A stretch of DNA of 64,000 nucleotides from Acidobacteriaceae bacterium. GTDB taxonomy: Bacteria; Acidobacteriota; Terriglobia; Bryobacterales; Bryobacteraceae. Both the position numbers and the translations under genes were made by a program. Positions 1 through 9,098 of the stretch are shown here, in pieces (position 1 is the stretch's first letter; every line of letters begins with the position of its first letter). The notes below the pieces were generated by a model, which saw nothing but the letters and a program-made list of their open reading frames with translations, ran no database searches and was not told the origin of the DNA. The stretch is taken from positions 1 to 64,000 of the forward strand of contig CAJCIT010000032.1 of assembly GCA_903970405.1 (NCBI GenBank), given 5' to 3'.

Positions 1-812
<812 letters not shown>

Positions 813-881
813 CGTTCTAACTCCCGTTCGAAAACTTGTCTGATTCCCTAAGTTCCTGTCCGCGAGGGGCGGGCCCAACCG

Positions 882-2975
882 CTAGTTGGTTGCCACGCCG
901 CCCTTCCCGCGGTTGATAATCTCTTCCGCAATATTGCGCGGCACTTCTTCGTACTGGCCGAAGTGCATGGTAAAGCTGCCGCGGCCCTGCGTCTTCGAAC
1001 GCAGATCCGTGGCGTAGCCGAACATTTCCGAGAGCGGCACCATGGCCTTAACAATGTTGGTGCTGCCGAAGACATCGGTGCCTTCCAGGCGCCCGCGTCT
1101 TGAAACCAGGTCGCCATTGACGGGCCCCATGTAGTCCTCCGGAACCGTCACTTCAATCCGCATCACCGGCTCCAGGATCACCGGCTTGGCCTTCCCAAAG
1201 GCTTCTTTGAGGCACTTGGAGGCGCATATCTTGAACGCCATTTCGGACGAATCCACATCGTGATAGTCGCCGTCGTAGACAGTCACTTTCACATTGTTCA
1301 CCGGGTAGCCGGCAAGCACGCCGCGCTCCAGCGTTTCGATGACGCCCTTTTCGATGGCCGGAATGAATTCCTTGGGGATGTTGCCGCCCGTCACTTCGTT
1401 CTCAAATTCGAAGTCCGCTTCCGGATTCGGTTCAACCCGAAGCTTTACGCGGGCATACTGACCCTTGCCGCCAGTCTGCTTCTTATAGATTTCGTCATGC
1501 TGTGCGGCCACGCGAATGGTTTCGCGGTAGGCCACCTGGGGCTTACCCACGTTCGCTTCCACGTTAAACTCGCGCCGCATCCGGTCGACGATGATTTCGA
1601 GGTGCAGTTCGCCCATCCCGGCAAGAATCGTCTGGCCGGTTTCGATGTCCGTGTTTACCTTTAGCGTAGGGTCTTCGGTGGCGAGCTTATTGATCGCCAT
1701 ACCCATCTTTTCCTGGTCGGCCTTGGTTTTCGGCTCGATGGCCAGTTGAATGACGGGGGCCGGAAAGTCAATGGATTCAAGCAACACCGGGTGCTTATCG
1801 TCGCAAATCGTGTCGCCGGTGGATACCTGCTTCAGGCCCACGGCGGCGCAAATGTCACCGGCGAAAATCTCGCTGATTTCTTCGCGCTTGTTCGCGTGCA
1901 TCTTCACCAGGCGGCCGACGCGTTCCTTTTTGTCCTTACTCGCGTTGAGGATGGTTTCGCCCGCGTTGAGCTTGCCGGAGTACACGCGCAGGAAGCAAAG
2001 CTGCCCGACAAACGGGTCGGTCATGATCTTGAAAATCAGGCCCGAGAAAGGCTCATCGTCAGCGGCGCGGCGCGCGATCTTCACAGTGGGATCGTCCACC
2101 GAATGCGCTTCGATCGGCGGGACATCGAGGGGCGAAGGCAGGTAGTCGCAAACCGCGTCCAACAGGTTCTGAACGCCCTTGTTCTTGAAGGAAGAGCCGC
2201 AAATAACCGGGAAAATCTTCTGCGCGATGGTCGCCTTGCGAATGCCGGCCCTCAGTTCGGCCTCAGTGATCGCCTGCCCTTCGACGAACTTCTCAAAGAG
2301 AACATCGTCGCTTTCAGAGACAGCTTCGATCAGGGCCTCGCGATACTCTTTGGCTTTTTCAAGCAGACCGGCTGGAATGTCGACGTCGTCGAACTGGGCG
2401 CCCAGCGTTTCGTCGCGCCAGATGCGCGCCTTCATCGTGACCAGATCCACGATGCCCTTGAATTGATCTTCCGCTCCGACCGGGATTTGAATGGGCACCG
2501 GACGGGCTTTGAGACGATCGACAATCGTCTGCACTGAGAAAAAGAAGTCCGCACCCGCGCGGTCCATCTTATTGATGAAGCAAATCCGCGGGACTTTGTA
2601 CTTGTCGGCCTGACGCCAAACCGTTTCCGACTGGGGCTGCACGCCGGCGACGGCGTCGAATACGGCGCAGGCACCGTCCAGAACACGCAGGCTGCGCTCC
2701 ACCTCAGCCGTGAAGTCGACGTGGCCTGGCGTGTCGATGATGTTGATTGTAATGTCGTTCCACTGGCAGGTGGTTGCCGCCGACGTGATGGTGATGCCGC
2801 GCTCCTGCTCCTGCGCCATCCAATCCATGGTGGCCGTGCCCTCATGCACCTCGCCGATCTTATGAGTCCGGCCGGTGTAATAAAGGATGCGTTCAGTCGT
2901 GGTGGTCTTACCGGCATCGATGTGGGCCATGATGCCGATATTTCTCATCTTCTGAAGCGGTACGGTGCGGGGCAT
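882..2975 (-). CDS. fusA: Elongation factor G
   Basis: EF-G is the GTPase that drives ribosomal translocation and, with RRF, ribosome recycling. The 697-residue length is normal for the family. Motifs seen are AHIDAGKT at residues 17-24, ITIT at 61-64, DTPGHVDF at 81-88 and NKMD at 135-138, followed by the domain II-V region through the C-terminus. The ATG at 2975 begins [15 protein letters not shown], a normal EF-G N-terminus. It lies between rpsG (39 bp upstream) and tuf in the str operon, so co-transcription is expected. No paralogue is visible in the window. Confidence 0.98.
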   Translation of the reverse strand: MPRTVPLQKMRNIGIMAHIDAGKTTTTERILYYTGRTHKIGEVHEGTATMDWMAQEQERGITITSAATTCQWNDITINIIDTPGHVDFTAEVERSLRVLDGACAVFDAVAGVQPQSETVWRQADKYKVPRICFINKMDRAGADFFFSVQTIVDRLKARPVPIQIPVGAEDQFKGIVDLVTMKARIWRDETLGAQFDDVDIPAGLLEKAKEYREALIEAVSESDDVLFEKFVEGQAITEAELRAGIRKATIAQKIFPVICGSSFKNKGVQNLLDAVCDYLPSPLDVPPIEAHSVDDPTVKIARRAADDEPFSGLIFKIMTDPFVGQLCFLRVYSGKLNAGETILNASKDKKERVGRLVKMHANKREEISEIFAGDICAAVGLKQVSTGDTICDDKHPVLLESIDFPAPVIQLAIEPKTKADQEKMGMAINKLATEDPTLKVNTDIETGQTILAGMGELHLEIIVDRMRREFNVEANVGKPQVAYRETIRVAAQHDEIYKKQTGGKGQYARVKLRVEPNPEADFEFENEVTGGNIPKEFIPAIEKGVIETLERGVLAGYPVNNVKVTVYDGDYHDVDSSEMAFKICASKCLKEAFGKAKPVILEPVMRIEVTVPEDYMGPVNGDLVSRRGRLEGTDVFGSTNIVKAMVPLSEMFGYATDLRSKTQGRGSFTMHFGQYEEVPRNIAEEIINRGKGGVATN

Positions 2976-3014
2976 AAATTTAACTCAACAAAAGTCGGGA
3001 AACAAGTTTCGAAC

Positions 3015-3485
3015 CTACCAGCGGTAGTGAGCGAAAGCCTTGTTGGCTTCAGCCATCCGGTGGACATCATCCTTTTTCTTCACAGCGCCGCCGCGCATAT
3101 TGGCGGCGTCGTTCAACTCATTGGCCAGCTTGTCGGACATGCCCTTTTCAGGACGAGTCCGCGCGTTGCCGATCAGCCAGCGCAGCGCCAGACTGATGCG
3201 GCGATTGTTCGTCACCTCCACTGGCACCTGATAGTTCGCGCCACCCACGCGGCGGGTTTTCACTTCCAGCACCGGCTTCACGTTCTCGACCGCTTTTTTG
3301 AACAGTTTCAGCGGGTCGTCGCCAGTGCGCTCACGGATCACATCCATGGCGCCATAGAAAATCTGCTGCGAAGTGTTCTTCTTGCCATCCCACATCATCG
3401 AATTGACGAACTTCTCAACCAGGGTCGAGTTGTACACGGGATCGGGCAGGATTTCGCGAGGCTCTGGACGTCTACGGCGGGGCAT
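3015..3485 (-). CDS. rpsG: 30S ribosomal protein S7
   Basis: S7 is a primary 16S rRNA-binding protein of the 30S head and in many bacteria the autoregulator of the str operon. The 156-residue length is typical. The N-terminus [16 protein letters not shown] and the segment [15 protein letters not shown] are characteristic, as is the basic GGANYQVP region that contacts rRNA. The gene is the second cistron of the operon, 26 bp after the rpsL stop codon and 39 bp before fusA. Confidence 0.98.
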   Translation of the reverse strand: MPRRRRPEPREILPDPVYNSTLVEKFVNSMMWDGKKNTSQQIFYGAMDVIRERTGDDPLKLFKKAVENVKPVLEVKTRRVGGANYQVPVEVTNNRRISLALRWLIGNARTRPEKGMSDKLANELNDAANMRGGAVKKKDDVHRMAEANKAFAHYRW

Positions 3486-3511
3486 TCGTTTTTCTCCCTA
3501 GATTCCTTCTT

Positions 3512-3907
3512 TTACTTCTTGGCCGGCGCTGCGCCGCCCTTGGGACGCTTTGCTCCGTACTTCGACCGGCTTTGCTTGCGGTTCGCGACACCAGCGGTAT
3601 CGAGCGTTCCGCGCACAATGTGGTACCGCACGCCTGGCAGATCCTTCACACGGCCGCCGCGGATCAGGACAATCGAGTGCTCCTGCAGGTTGTGGCCCAC
3701 CCCTGGAATATAAGTGGTTACCTCAATGCCGTTGGTTAAACGGACGCGGGCCACTTTGCGGAGCGCCGAGTTCGGCTTCTTCGGGGTGGTGGTATACACG
3801 CGGGTACAAACGCCACGGCGCTGCGGGCAGGCCTGCAGGGCAGGGCTGGCAGTCTTATACCGGGTCGGCTTGCGGCCCTTGCGCACGAGTTGGTTAAACG
3901 TCGGCAC
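3512..3907 (-). CDS. rpsL: 30S ribosomal protein S12 (GTG start)
   Basis: S12 sits at the 30S decoding centre and controls translational accuracy. The frame is open further upstream to an ATG at 4000, but the extra 31 residues have no S12 counterpart. The GTG at 3907 gives the family N-terminus (V/M)[11 protein letters not shown] and has a strong AGAGAGGAAA ribosome-binding site just upstream, so 3907 is chosen, giving 131 residues. The decoding-centre loop [11 protein letters not shown] (residues 41-51) keeps both lysines, the form usually associated with streptomycin sensitivity; the PGVRYH loop is also intact. It is the first gene of the str operon. Confidence 0.95.
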   Translation of the reverse strand: MPTFNQLVRKGRKPTRYKTASPALQACPQRRGVCTRVYTTTPKKPNSALRKVARVRLTNGIEVTTYIPGVGHNLQEHSIVLIRGGRVKDLPGVRYHIVRGTLDTAGVANRKQSRSKYGAKRPKGGAAPAKK

Positions 3908-4413
3908 GAATTTCCTCTCTGAAGGCTTTCTCACCCGTCCCATCCGCGCGATTCCGCGCAGACGCGACGAATCCGCCCGTTCGGGGGCGGTTTCAATCAA
4001 AAACTAACTTGTATGCCCAGCGGGCAAAATCACAGGACCTGCCTGCTCGCGCCAAGTTTAGGACAAGGTTTGAACCGATCAGGCTGCTTTCAGGGTTACT
4101 GCCAGAAAGCCGGTATATTTTGGTCACCGGCTCTAATCTGCGAGGGTAAAACCTTCAGGTAGAGCCCTTACCAGATCGTGGAGTGGCCATCCAGAGGATG
4201 GGTTACCAGACCCGACAGCGGGGCCTGACTCCCGAGTCTCCGCCGTGAGCGGACGTACGGGAGCAGAAGAATCGACTCGCCAAACTCTCCGAGTATACGA
4301 GAACTGGCGAGCGAGTGTCAACTCGTCGGAGGAAGGTGTCTTGTCGACAAGATTTATAGGATTAATTTGATTCAGATGGTTAAGCGGATTGGGCCCGAGA
4401 CTGCGGAAGGCCA
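3908..4413. other. Leader and intergenic region upstream of rpsL
   Basis: About 500 bases separate the rpsL start from the end of the acyltransferase gene; both genes read on the minus strand. No convincing coding sequence is seen, and frames that stay open here lack family features. The region should contain the str operon promoter. A weak minus-strand match (TTGGCG, 17-base spacer, TGATTT) lies near 4025-4060 but is not strong enough to call. A stem-loop at 4129-4166 is listed separately, and a 12-base palindrome CTTGTCGACAAG is at 4340-4351. Confidence 0.4.
4129..4166. other. Stem-loop upstream of the str operon
   Basis: GGCTCTA at 4129-4135 pairs with TAGAGCC at 4160-4166, and an inner CTG/CAG plus AGG/CCT extends the stem, leaving a short A-rich loop. 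It lies about 220 bases upstream of the rpsL GTG. Neither strand has a following T-run, so it is not a standard terminator. It may be a leader-RNA structure or a processing site; that is inference. Confidence 0.3.
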
Positions 4414-5574
4414 TTATCGCCCAGCGTCTGGATCTCGCGCGGGTCGCGTCGTCAAGCGATTCCAAAGCTTCGAAGGCCAATTCGGATCCATACAGGGCCG
4501 CTCCACAAGCAGGAAAAAGACGATGCACATTGCCGCCGCCGGAATACCCGTCACCATCAACTGGATCGCATAGTTTGCCGGGAAGCTGAAGCTTGGTACG
4601 ATGGCCCCGCGGGTTACCTTGAACAGCACGGCAATGAAAATGAAGTGCAGCAGGTAGATCGAGTAGCACATGCCTCCGGTAACCGCGATAGCAGGATAGG
4701 CGAGTACGCGGCGAAGTGCCACACTCCGCATCGCTGCGATGCAGAGGAGTCCGATTAACACGGGAAGAACAATATGCGTCCGGGCGTCGTTGTGACGCAC
4801 CCAGAAAATCGCGGCGAGCGAGACAAGGCCGAGGATGTCCCAGATCGCGCTCGATCGTATGCCCTCAAGATCGAGCACGAAAAAATCGGCAACCAGCAGC
4901 CCCGCAAGAAAGTACTGCATGTAAAACAGGATGCTTGCCGTAAGGCGGAAGGATGATCCAGTGAACGGCATCTGTAAGAAACCCATCCCGATGATTGCGA
5001 CTATCATCAACCCTCGCCGCAGCGCCGTGGGCCGAATCCGGAAGAGCTGCATCGCGAGCGGTGCGAGAAGGTAGAATTGGATCTCAACTTCAAGGCTCCA
5101 GGTCACAGGGTTAACACTGCTCATCTGGCCGTAGATTAATGTGTGTTGGTAGAAAAGGGTTGCCAGCGCATGGGCTCCATAGTCTGCGCCAAGTCCGTGC
5201 CGGTAGATTCCTGTCAGCAGCACAACCACCGCCAGGGAAACAATGTACGGCGGTTCCAATCGGGTTAACCGCCTCAGATAGTACTTGGGCAGCGAGACCG
5301 GCGAGGCGCCGCGCAGGAATTGCCGTGCGAACGGCATAGCCAGGATCATGCCACTGATGACGAAGAAGACATCCACGCCACTCTTTCCGTTCCCCAGAAA
5401 CCGTTCGAAGATCCAGAACTTCGATTCAATCGGAATAAAGCGCCCCGATCGAACCTCTAGTTCGGCGGCCAGGTGAAATAGGAAAACCGAGGCGATGGCC
5501 ACGAAACGCAGCCCGTCAATCTCGGGAATCCATCGTCCATCTGTGGTAATCCTGCGAAGGCGGTTCAGCAACAT
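4414..5574 (-). CDS. Acyltransferase 3 family membrane protein
   Basis: This 386-residue protein belongs to the acyltransferase 3 (OafA/NodX-like) family of multi-pass inner-membrane enzymes that usually O-acylate surface polysaccharides, lipids or antibiotics. The N-terminal signature is present: EIDGLRFVAIASVFLFHL with the family histidine, then GKSGVDVFFVISGMIL and the arginine-rich YYLRRLTRLEPPY loop. About ten hydrophobic helices follow. It stands alone on the minus strand, 506 bases upstream of rpsL. The acceptor cannot be told from sequence. A second family member lies at 53437-54504, consistent with modification of a secreted polysaccharide. Confidence 0.9.
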   Translation of the reverse strand: MLLNRLRRITTDGRWIPEIDGLRFVAIASVFLFHLAAELEVRSGRFIPIESKFWIFERFLGNGKSGVDVFFVISGMILAMPFARQFLRGASPVSLPKYYLRRLTRLEPPYIVSLAVVVLLTGIYRHGLGADYGAHALATLFYQHTLIYGQMSSVNPVTWSLEVEIQFYLLAPLAMQLFRIRPTALRRGLMIVAIIGMGFLQMPFTGSSFRLTASILFYMQYFLAGLLVADFFVLDLEGIRSSAIWDILGLVSLAAIFWVRHNDARTHIVLPVLIGLLCIAAMRSVALRRVLAYPAIAVTGGMCYSIYLLHFIFIAVLFKVTRGAIVPSFSFPANYAIQLMVTGIPAAAMCIVFFLLVERPCMDPNWPSKLWNRLTTRPARDPDAGR

Positions 5575-6209
5575 CGGGAATCAGGTCAACGATTTTCGCG
5601 ATTCTGTTTACTGTTCAAGGACAGGCTTGTTCCATCGTTTACTTTACGGCCCTCTCCCGGGAGAAGGTGCGGCGGCGGGTAGGGCTTACGTGGTTGTACC
5701 GGTTCTTCCCATTTTCGAATGTGGTCGGGAGACCGCTCCGGGCGGTGCACAGGGCGGGGCGTGGGCCGACGGAGGGGCGACGGTCCCGGGCCACGCCGAC
5801 AGTCGCGCTTGCCGTCGTTCACATCTGCCAAAGATAGTCACTGGGGAACCGCTCCCGCACCTTCTTGTCCTCCCGGTCGAGGCTCTGATCGGGCTGTTCT
5901 TCGTCCAGCGCGTGCGTTTGTCGAAACGAGTCCTGAACCTGCTTGGACGCGCCCAGATTTTCCGCATGCAGGTGTTCTCGCCTGATCCTTGTGATGACCG
6001 CTTCCACCTGGCTGAACAACAAACCGTAGATGGCGTGCAAAGCGTTGAATCGCTTTTCCTGAGCTGCAAACTTTGTGAGCGGGGCCAACCCGGTGCGACT
6101 CAATCTGTTGCGCCATCATCGACCCTAGTGTATCCCGCCCGGCGGACGTTTCGACGCCAAGACTCCGCCAGCGGGTTCAACCGATCAAGCCGAATCGCAG
6201 CCAAGACCG
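5575..6209. other. Gene-poor interval between acyltransferase and HIT genes
   Basis: The 635-base interval has no confident gene. Around 5650-5668 is a short palindromic CCCTCTCCCGGGAGAAGG-type motif of the kind common in intergenic repeats of high-GC bacteria. The only coding-like stretch is the short frame at 5819-6103, listed separately. Confidence 0.4.
5819..6103 (-). CDS. Possible small hypothetical protein or decayed gene
   Basis: The 94-codon frame starts at a TTG and encodes a mixed charged, helix-like sequence such as RFNALHAIYGLLFSQVEAV, which looks more protein-like than the surrounding frames. No family is recognised. A neighbouring frame has a tandem ATG at 6119 (MMAQQIESH), so an original start may now be separated by a frameshift. 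It lies 106 bases downstream of the HIT gene on the same strand. It could be chance; confidence is low. Confidence 0.25.
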   Translation of the reverse strand: MSRTGLAPLTKFAAQEKRFNALHAIYGLLFSQVEAVITRIRREHLHAENLGASKQVQDSFRQTHALDEEQPDQSLDREDKKVRERFPSDYLWQM

Positions 6210-6644
6210 CTACAGCAGCTTCGCTAACTCACGTTCAATCGCGTCCCGGACGGCTTCGCGGGCCTCATCGTCCTGGTAGTCATGACGGGGCCAAAAGAAG
6301 CCCTTCAGTCCGTCTCGGCGGCGGCGGGGAACCACGTGAACGTGGAGATGGGGAACCGTCTGCCCGATGCGGTTGTTGATCGCAACAAAGGTCCCATCCG
6401 CTTCGACGGCCGATTCAACCGCTTTTGCCAGCAACTGAACCTTCTCAAACAAGGGCCCAACGGCGCTCGGCGGAAGATCCGTCAACGTGACAGCATGCGA
6501 TTTCGGCGCGACCAAAACGTGTCCGGGAAACAGCGGGTGTATGTCCAGGAAAGCGATTGTCTCTTCGTCTTCAAAAACGCCGTAACGAGGAATGTCGCCT
6601 TGGACAATTTTGCAAAAGAGGCAAGAAGGATCGAAGGTGCTCAC
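6210..6644 (-). CDS. HIT family nucleotide-binding protein
   Basis: HIT proteins are small hydrolases or transferases acting on nucleotide phosphoramidates or dinucleoside polyphosphates. The active-site triad HLHVHVVPR fits the HxHxHxx signature near the C-terminus, and the N-terminal CLFCKIVQGDIP is the common start of bacterial Hint-like members. The frame continues upstream to 6839, but that extension lacks family features. GTG at 6644 gives VSTFDPSCLFCK and a normal 144-residue protein; GTG at 6656 is an alternative. The gene is divergent from trpD. Confidence 0.88.
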   Translation of the reverse strand: MSTFDPSCLFCKIVQGDIPRYGVFEDEETIAFLDIHPLFPGHVLVAPKSHAVTLTDLPPSAVGPLFEKVQLLAKAVESAVEADGTFVAINNRIGQTVPHLHVHVVPRRRRDGLKGFFWPRHDYQDDEAREAVRDAIERELAKLL

Positions 6645-6895
6645 GCGCGGGCTCACTTTCCCAACACCCAGAGTAGACGACGCTGGAAAGGCAATGTTCG
6701 ACAATAGGAGTGGCGCTTGACGGCGGCTAGTAGCCCTCCGAAAGCACCTGGCGGAAATGCCGGCCGAAACGAGATGCCCCCCGCCCGTTTGCCCTGACCT
6801 TGAGGATGGCTTTCGAAAACAACATAACGGCGAGCACAACGGTCCCGCAAGACTTTGCGGAAGAACCGCGCCAGGGTCGAACGCAGGACGGAAGC

Positions 6896-7927
6896 ATGCA
6901 TCACCTCCCCTTCCGGAATTCAGTTCACCTGACGACGGACGAAGCCCACGCGGTGATGAGCCGAATGCTCTCCGGAGAGATGGACACGGCGGGCATCATG
7001 GAGTTGCTCCGGTATCTGCAGCGAAAGGGCGAAACCGTTGCGGAACTGGTTGGCTTTGCGCAAGCCATGCGAGAGAAGGCGCAACCGGTGGATTTGAACC
7101 AGGATGAGAGTCCGGTGCTCGATACGTGCGGCACGGGGGGCGACGGCGCAAATACTTTTAATGTGTCCACCGCCACTGCCTTTGTTGTAGCCGGGGCGGG
7201 TCTGCGGGTGGCCAAGCACGGAAACCGCCGCATCTCGAGCCAGTGCGGAAGCGCCGACGTTCTGGAGGCGCTAGGCGTCGACGTGAGCGTTTCGGCAATG
7301 GACGCGGCGGAGTGCGTGAGGGAAATCGGCATCGGCTTCCTCTATGCGCCGCTGCTGCATCCGGCGGTGATGCACGCGCGGGAAGCGCGGCTCCAGTTGA
7401 AAGGGCGAACGGTCTTTAATATGTTGGGCCCGCTGACAAACCCGGTTCGGGCGAGAGTTCAATTGATAGGCGCCTTTTCTGTACGGGCGGCGGAAATGCT
7501 GGCTCAGGCCAGCGCGCGGCTGGGCACCGATCGGGCGTTTGTGGTGCACGGCGCCGACGGCCTGGATGAGGTCAGCACCACCGGTCCCAGTACGGTTTTC
7601 CAAGTGGAAGAGGGCCGCGTCCAGAAGGGGCAGTGGTCGCCACAGGATTTCGGTGTCGAGGTGGCGTCGATTGAGATGCTAAAAGGAGGAGACCCGCAAA
7701 CCAATGCGGGAATCGTCAAGGGAGTTCTCGAAGGAGAGCACGGCCCCGCCCGCGACATCGTGCTGGTGAACGCCGCCGCTGCGCTGCTGATTGGCGGACG
7801 CGTTCCCGATATCCGGACTGGCGTTGCCTTGGCCGGCGAAACCATCGACACGGGCGCGGCTCTTGAGAAACTGGCGCGCCTGGCTGAGCTGACCACCGCG
7901 CGTGGACCGCAAGTCGTGCAAGTGTAG
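6896..7927 (+). CDS. trpD: Anthranilate phosphoribosyltransferase
   Basis: TrpD transfers phosphoribose from PRPP to anthranilate, the second step of tryptophan synthesis. The glycine-rich DTCGTGGDGANTFNVSTA binds PRPP, KHGNRRISSQCGSADVLEALG is the anthranilate/PRPP site, and the NMLGPLTNP segment is conserved. The frame extends upstream to 6800, but ATG 6896 has AGGACGGA just upstream and gives 343 residues, the usual length; the 32-residue extension does not resemble TrpD. No other trp gene is adjacent, so the pathway is dispersed. A copy of the intergenic palindromic repeat follows at 7945. Confidence 0.96.
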   Translation: MHHLPFRNSVHLTTDEAHAVMSRMLSGEMDTAGIMELLRYLQRKGETVAELVGFAQAMREKAQPVDLNQDESPVLDTCGTGGDGANTFNVSTATAFVVAGAGLRVAKHGNRRISSQCGSADVLEALGVDVSVSAMDAAECVREIGIGFLYAPLLHPAVMHAREARLQLKGRTVFNMLGPLTNPVRARVQLIGAFSVRAAEMLAQASARLGTDRAFVVHGADGLDEVSTTGPSTVFQVEEGRVQKGQWSPQDFGVEVASIEMLKGGDPQTNAGIVKGVLEGEHGPARDIVLVNAAAALLIGGRVPDIRTGVALAGETIDTGAALEKLARLAELTTARGPQVVQV

Positions 7928-7944
7928 CGGGCAGGGTCGCCGCC

Positions 7945-7983
7945 AACTGAGCCGCAACCGTCAGGGAGCGACGGTTGGTCCCC
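7945..7983. repeat. Dispersed intergenic palindrome, short (half) copy
   Basis: This copy contains the family core (CTGAGCCGC, then TCAGGGAGCGAC) also found at 12066, 41700 and 47431. It is short but self-complementary: AACCGTC pairs with GACGGTT around a CAGGGAGC-type loop. It lies between trpD and the oxidoreductase gene. Confidence 0.6.
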
Positions 7984-8008
7984 CACGTTTAAGTCCAAGA
8001 AAATCGCC

Positions 8009-9019
8009 ATGCAACGTTATGAGATTCACCAATTTGGTTTCGACGGCCTGAAGCTGGTAGAAGCCGAGAAACCGCGCGCCGGGATCAGGCAGGTGCTGGT
8101 GCGTATTAGTGCCGCGTCGTTGAACTATCGTGACTTGATGGTTTTGCGAGGACACTACAACCCCAAGCTGAAAATGCCCATCGCGCCGCTCTCCGACGCA
8201 GCCGGTGTGGTGGAAGCGGTGGGTGAAGGCGTGACGAAGTTCGCCGCCGGAGACCGCGTCACCGGCACGTTTTTTCAGGGTTGGACGGATGGACGAATCG
8301 ATAGGAAGGCGTCAGCAACGGCGCTAGGCGGCGCCATCCCCGGCATACTCAGTGAATACGTCGTCTTCGAAGAGGAGGGACTGGTAAGGACGCCGGGGCG
8401 CCTCACCGATATTGAGGCCGCGACGCTCCCCTGTGCGGCGGTAACTGCCTGGCACGCCTTGTTCGAAGACGGCCCGTGCTTCCCCGGCGAAACGGTGTTG
8501 GTACAAGGAACCGGGGGCGTCTCCCTCTTTGCCCTTCAATTTGCGAAACAAGCAGGTCTGCGGGTCATCGTCACCTCGAGCAGCGATGAGAAGCTGGAAC
8601 GCGCCCGGAGTCTGGGGGCGGACGAAACCATCAACTACAAAGCGGCGCCCGATTGGGACGTCGCGGCGCGCAAGTTGACCGGAGGCGCCGGCGTCGACCG
8701 CGTCATTGAAGTTGGCGGATCGGACACGTTGCCGCGGTCTCTGAAAGCCGTTTGCATGGGAGGCACTGTGTGCGTGATCGGCGTGCTGAGCGGCGCCGGC
8801 GACACCGTAGGACCGCGGATGCTATTGATGAACAGCGTGCACCTACAGGGCATCTATGTGGGCTCCCGGGCAATGTTCGAACGCATGAACCTCGCCATCG
8901 GCGCCGGAAACATGCGTCCGGTTGTTGACGGTGTCTTTCCGTTCGCCGAGGCGCCCGGCGCCTACCGGCACATGGAAAGCCAGAAGCATTTCGGCAAGAT
9001 CTGCATTTCGGTCCCGTAG
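8009..9019 (+). CDS. Zinc-independent MDR oxidoreductase (quinone oxidoreductase-like)
   Basis: The 336-residue protein is a medium-chain dehydrogenase/reductase that uses NAD(P)H to reduce quinones, enones or related carbonyls. It has the GroES-like N-terminal domain (LNYRDLMVLRGHY) and a Rossmann segment VQGTGGVSLFALQFAKQAG near residue 168. The cysteine set that binds structural and catalytic zinc in alcohol dehydrogenases is absent, which places it with the zinc-free quinone oxidoreductase group. Start ATG 8009 follows directly after the repeat at 7945-7983. Substrate is unknown; it appears to be a single-gene unit. Confidence 0.88.
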   Translation: MQRYEIHQFGFDGLKLVEAEKPRAGIRQVLVRISAASLNYRDLMVLRGHYNPKLKMPIAPLSDAAGVVEAVGEGVTKFAAGDRVTGTFFQGWTDGRIDRKASATALGGAIPGILSEYVVFEEEGLVRTPGRLTDIEAATLPCAAVTAWHALFEDGPCFPGETVLVQGTGGVSLFALQFAKQAGLRVIVTSSSDEKLERARSLGADETINYKAAPDWDVAARKLTGGAGVDRVIEVGGSDTLPRSLKAVCMGGTVCVIGVLSGAGDTVGPRMLLMNSVHLQGIYVGSRAMFERMNLAIGAGNMRPVVDGVFPFAEAPGAYRHMESQKHFGKICISVP

Positions 9020-9098
9020 GAATGCGTAGTCCCTTACCGTCCTGGCAGTAAGGAAGTTGAATCCGGCCCAAACGGCAGTCCTCTGCCACAATGGTTAA

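Noticed and set aside
1260-2537. Long open frames on the plus strand across fusA, some over 250 codons
   Set aside because: They are antisense to a fully conserved EF-G gene, and their translations have no family features; high GC gives such shadows.
2721-3713. 330-codon plus-strand frame across fusA, rpsG and rpsL
   Set aside because: It overlaps three certain ribosomal/translation genes on the other strand and has no recognisable domain.
3908-4000. 31-residue N-terminal extension of S12
   Set aside because: The family N-terminus begins at GTG 3907 with a strong ribosome-binding site; the extension has no counterpart.
4133-4669. 178-codon minus-strand frame overlapping the end of the acyltransferase
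   Set aside because: It shares the strand with the acyltransferase in another frame, is Pro/Ser/Arg-rich and resembles no family.
5495-6379. 294-codon plus-strand frame
   Set aside because: It covers the acyltransferase start and HIT end on the opposite strand; its composition is Arg/Pro-rich with no domain.
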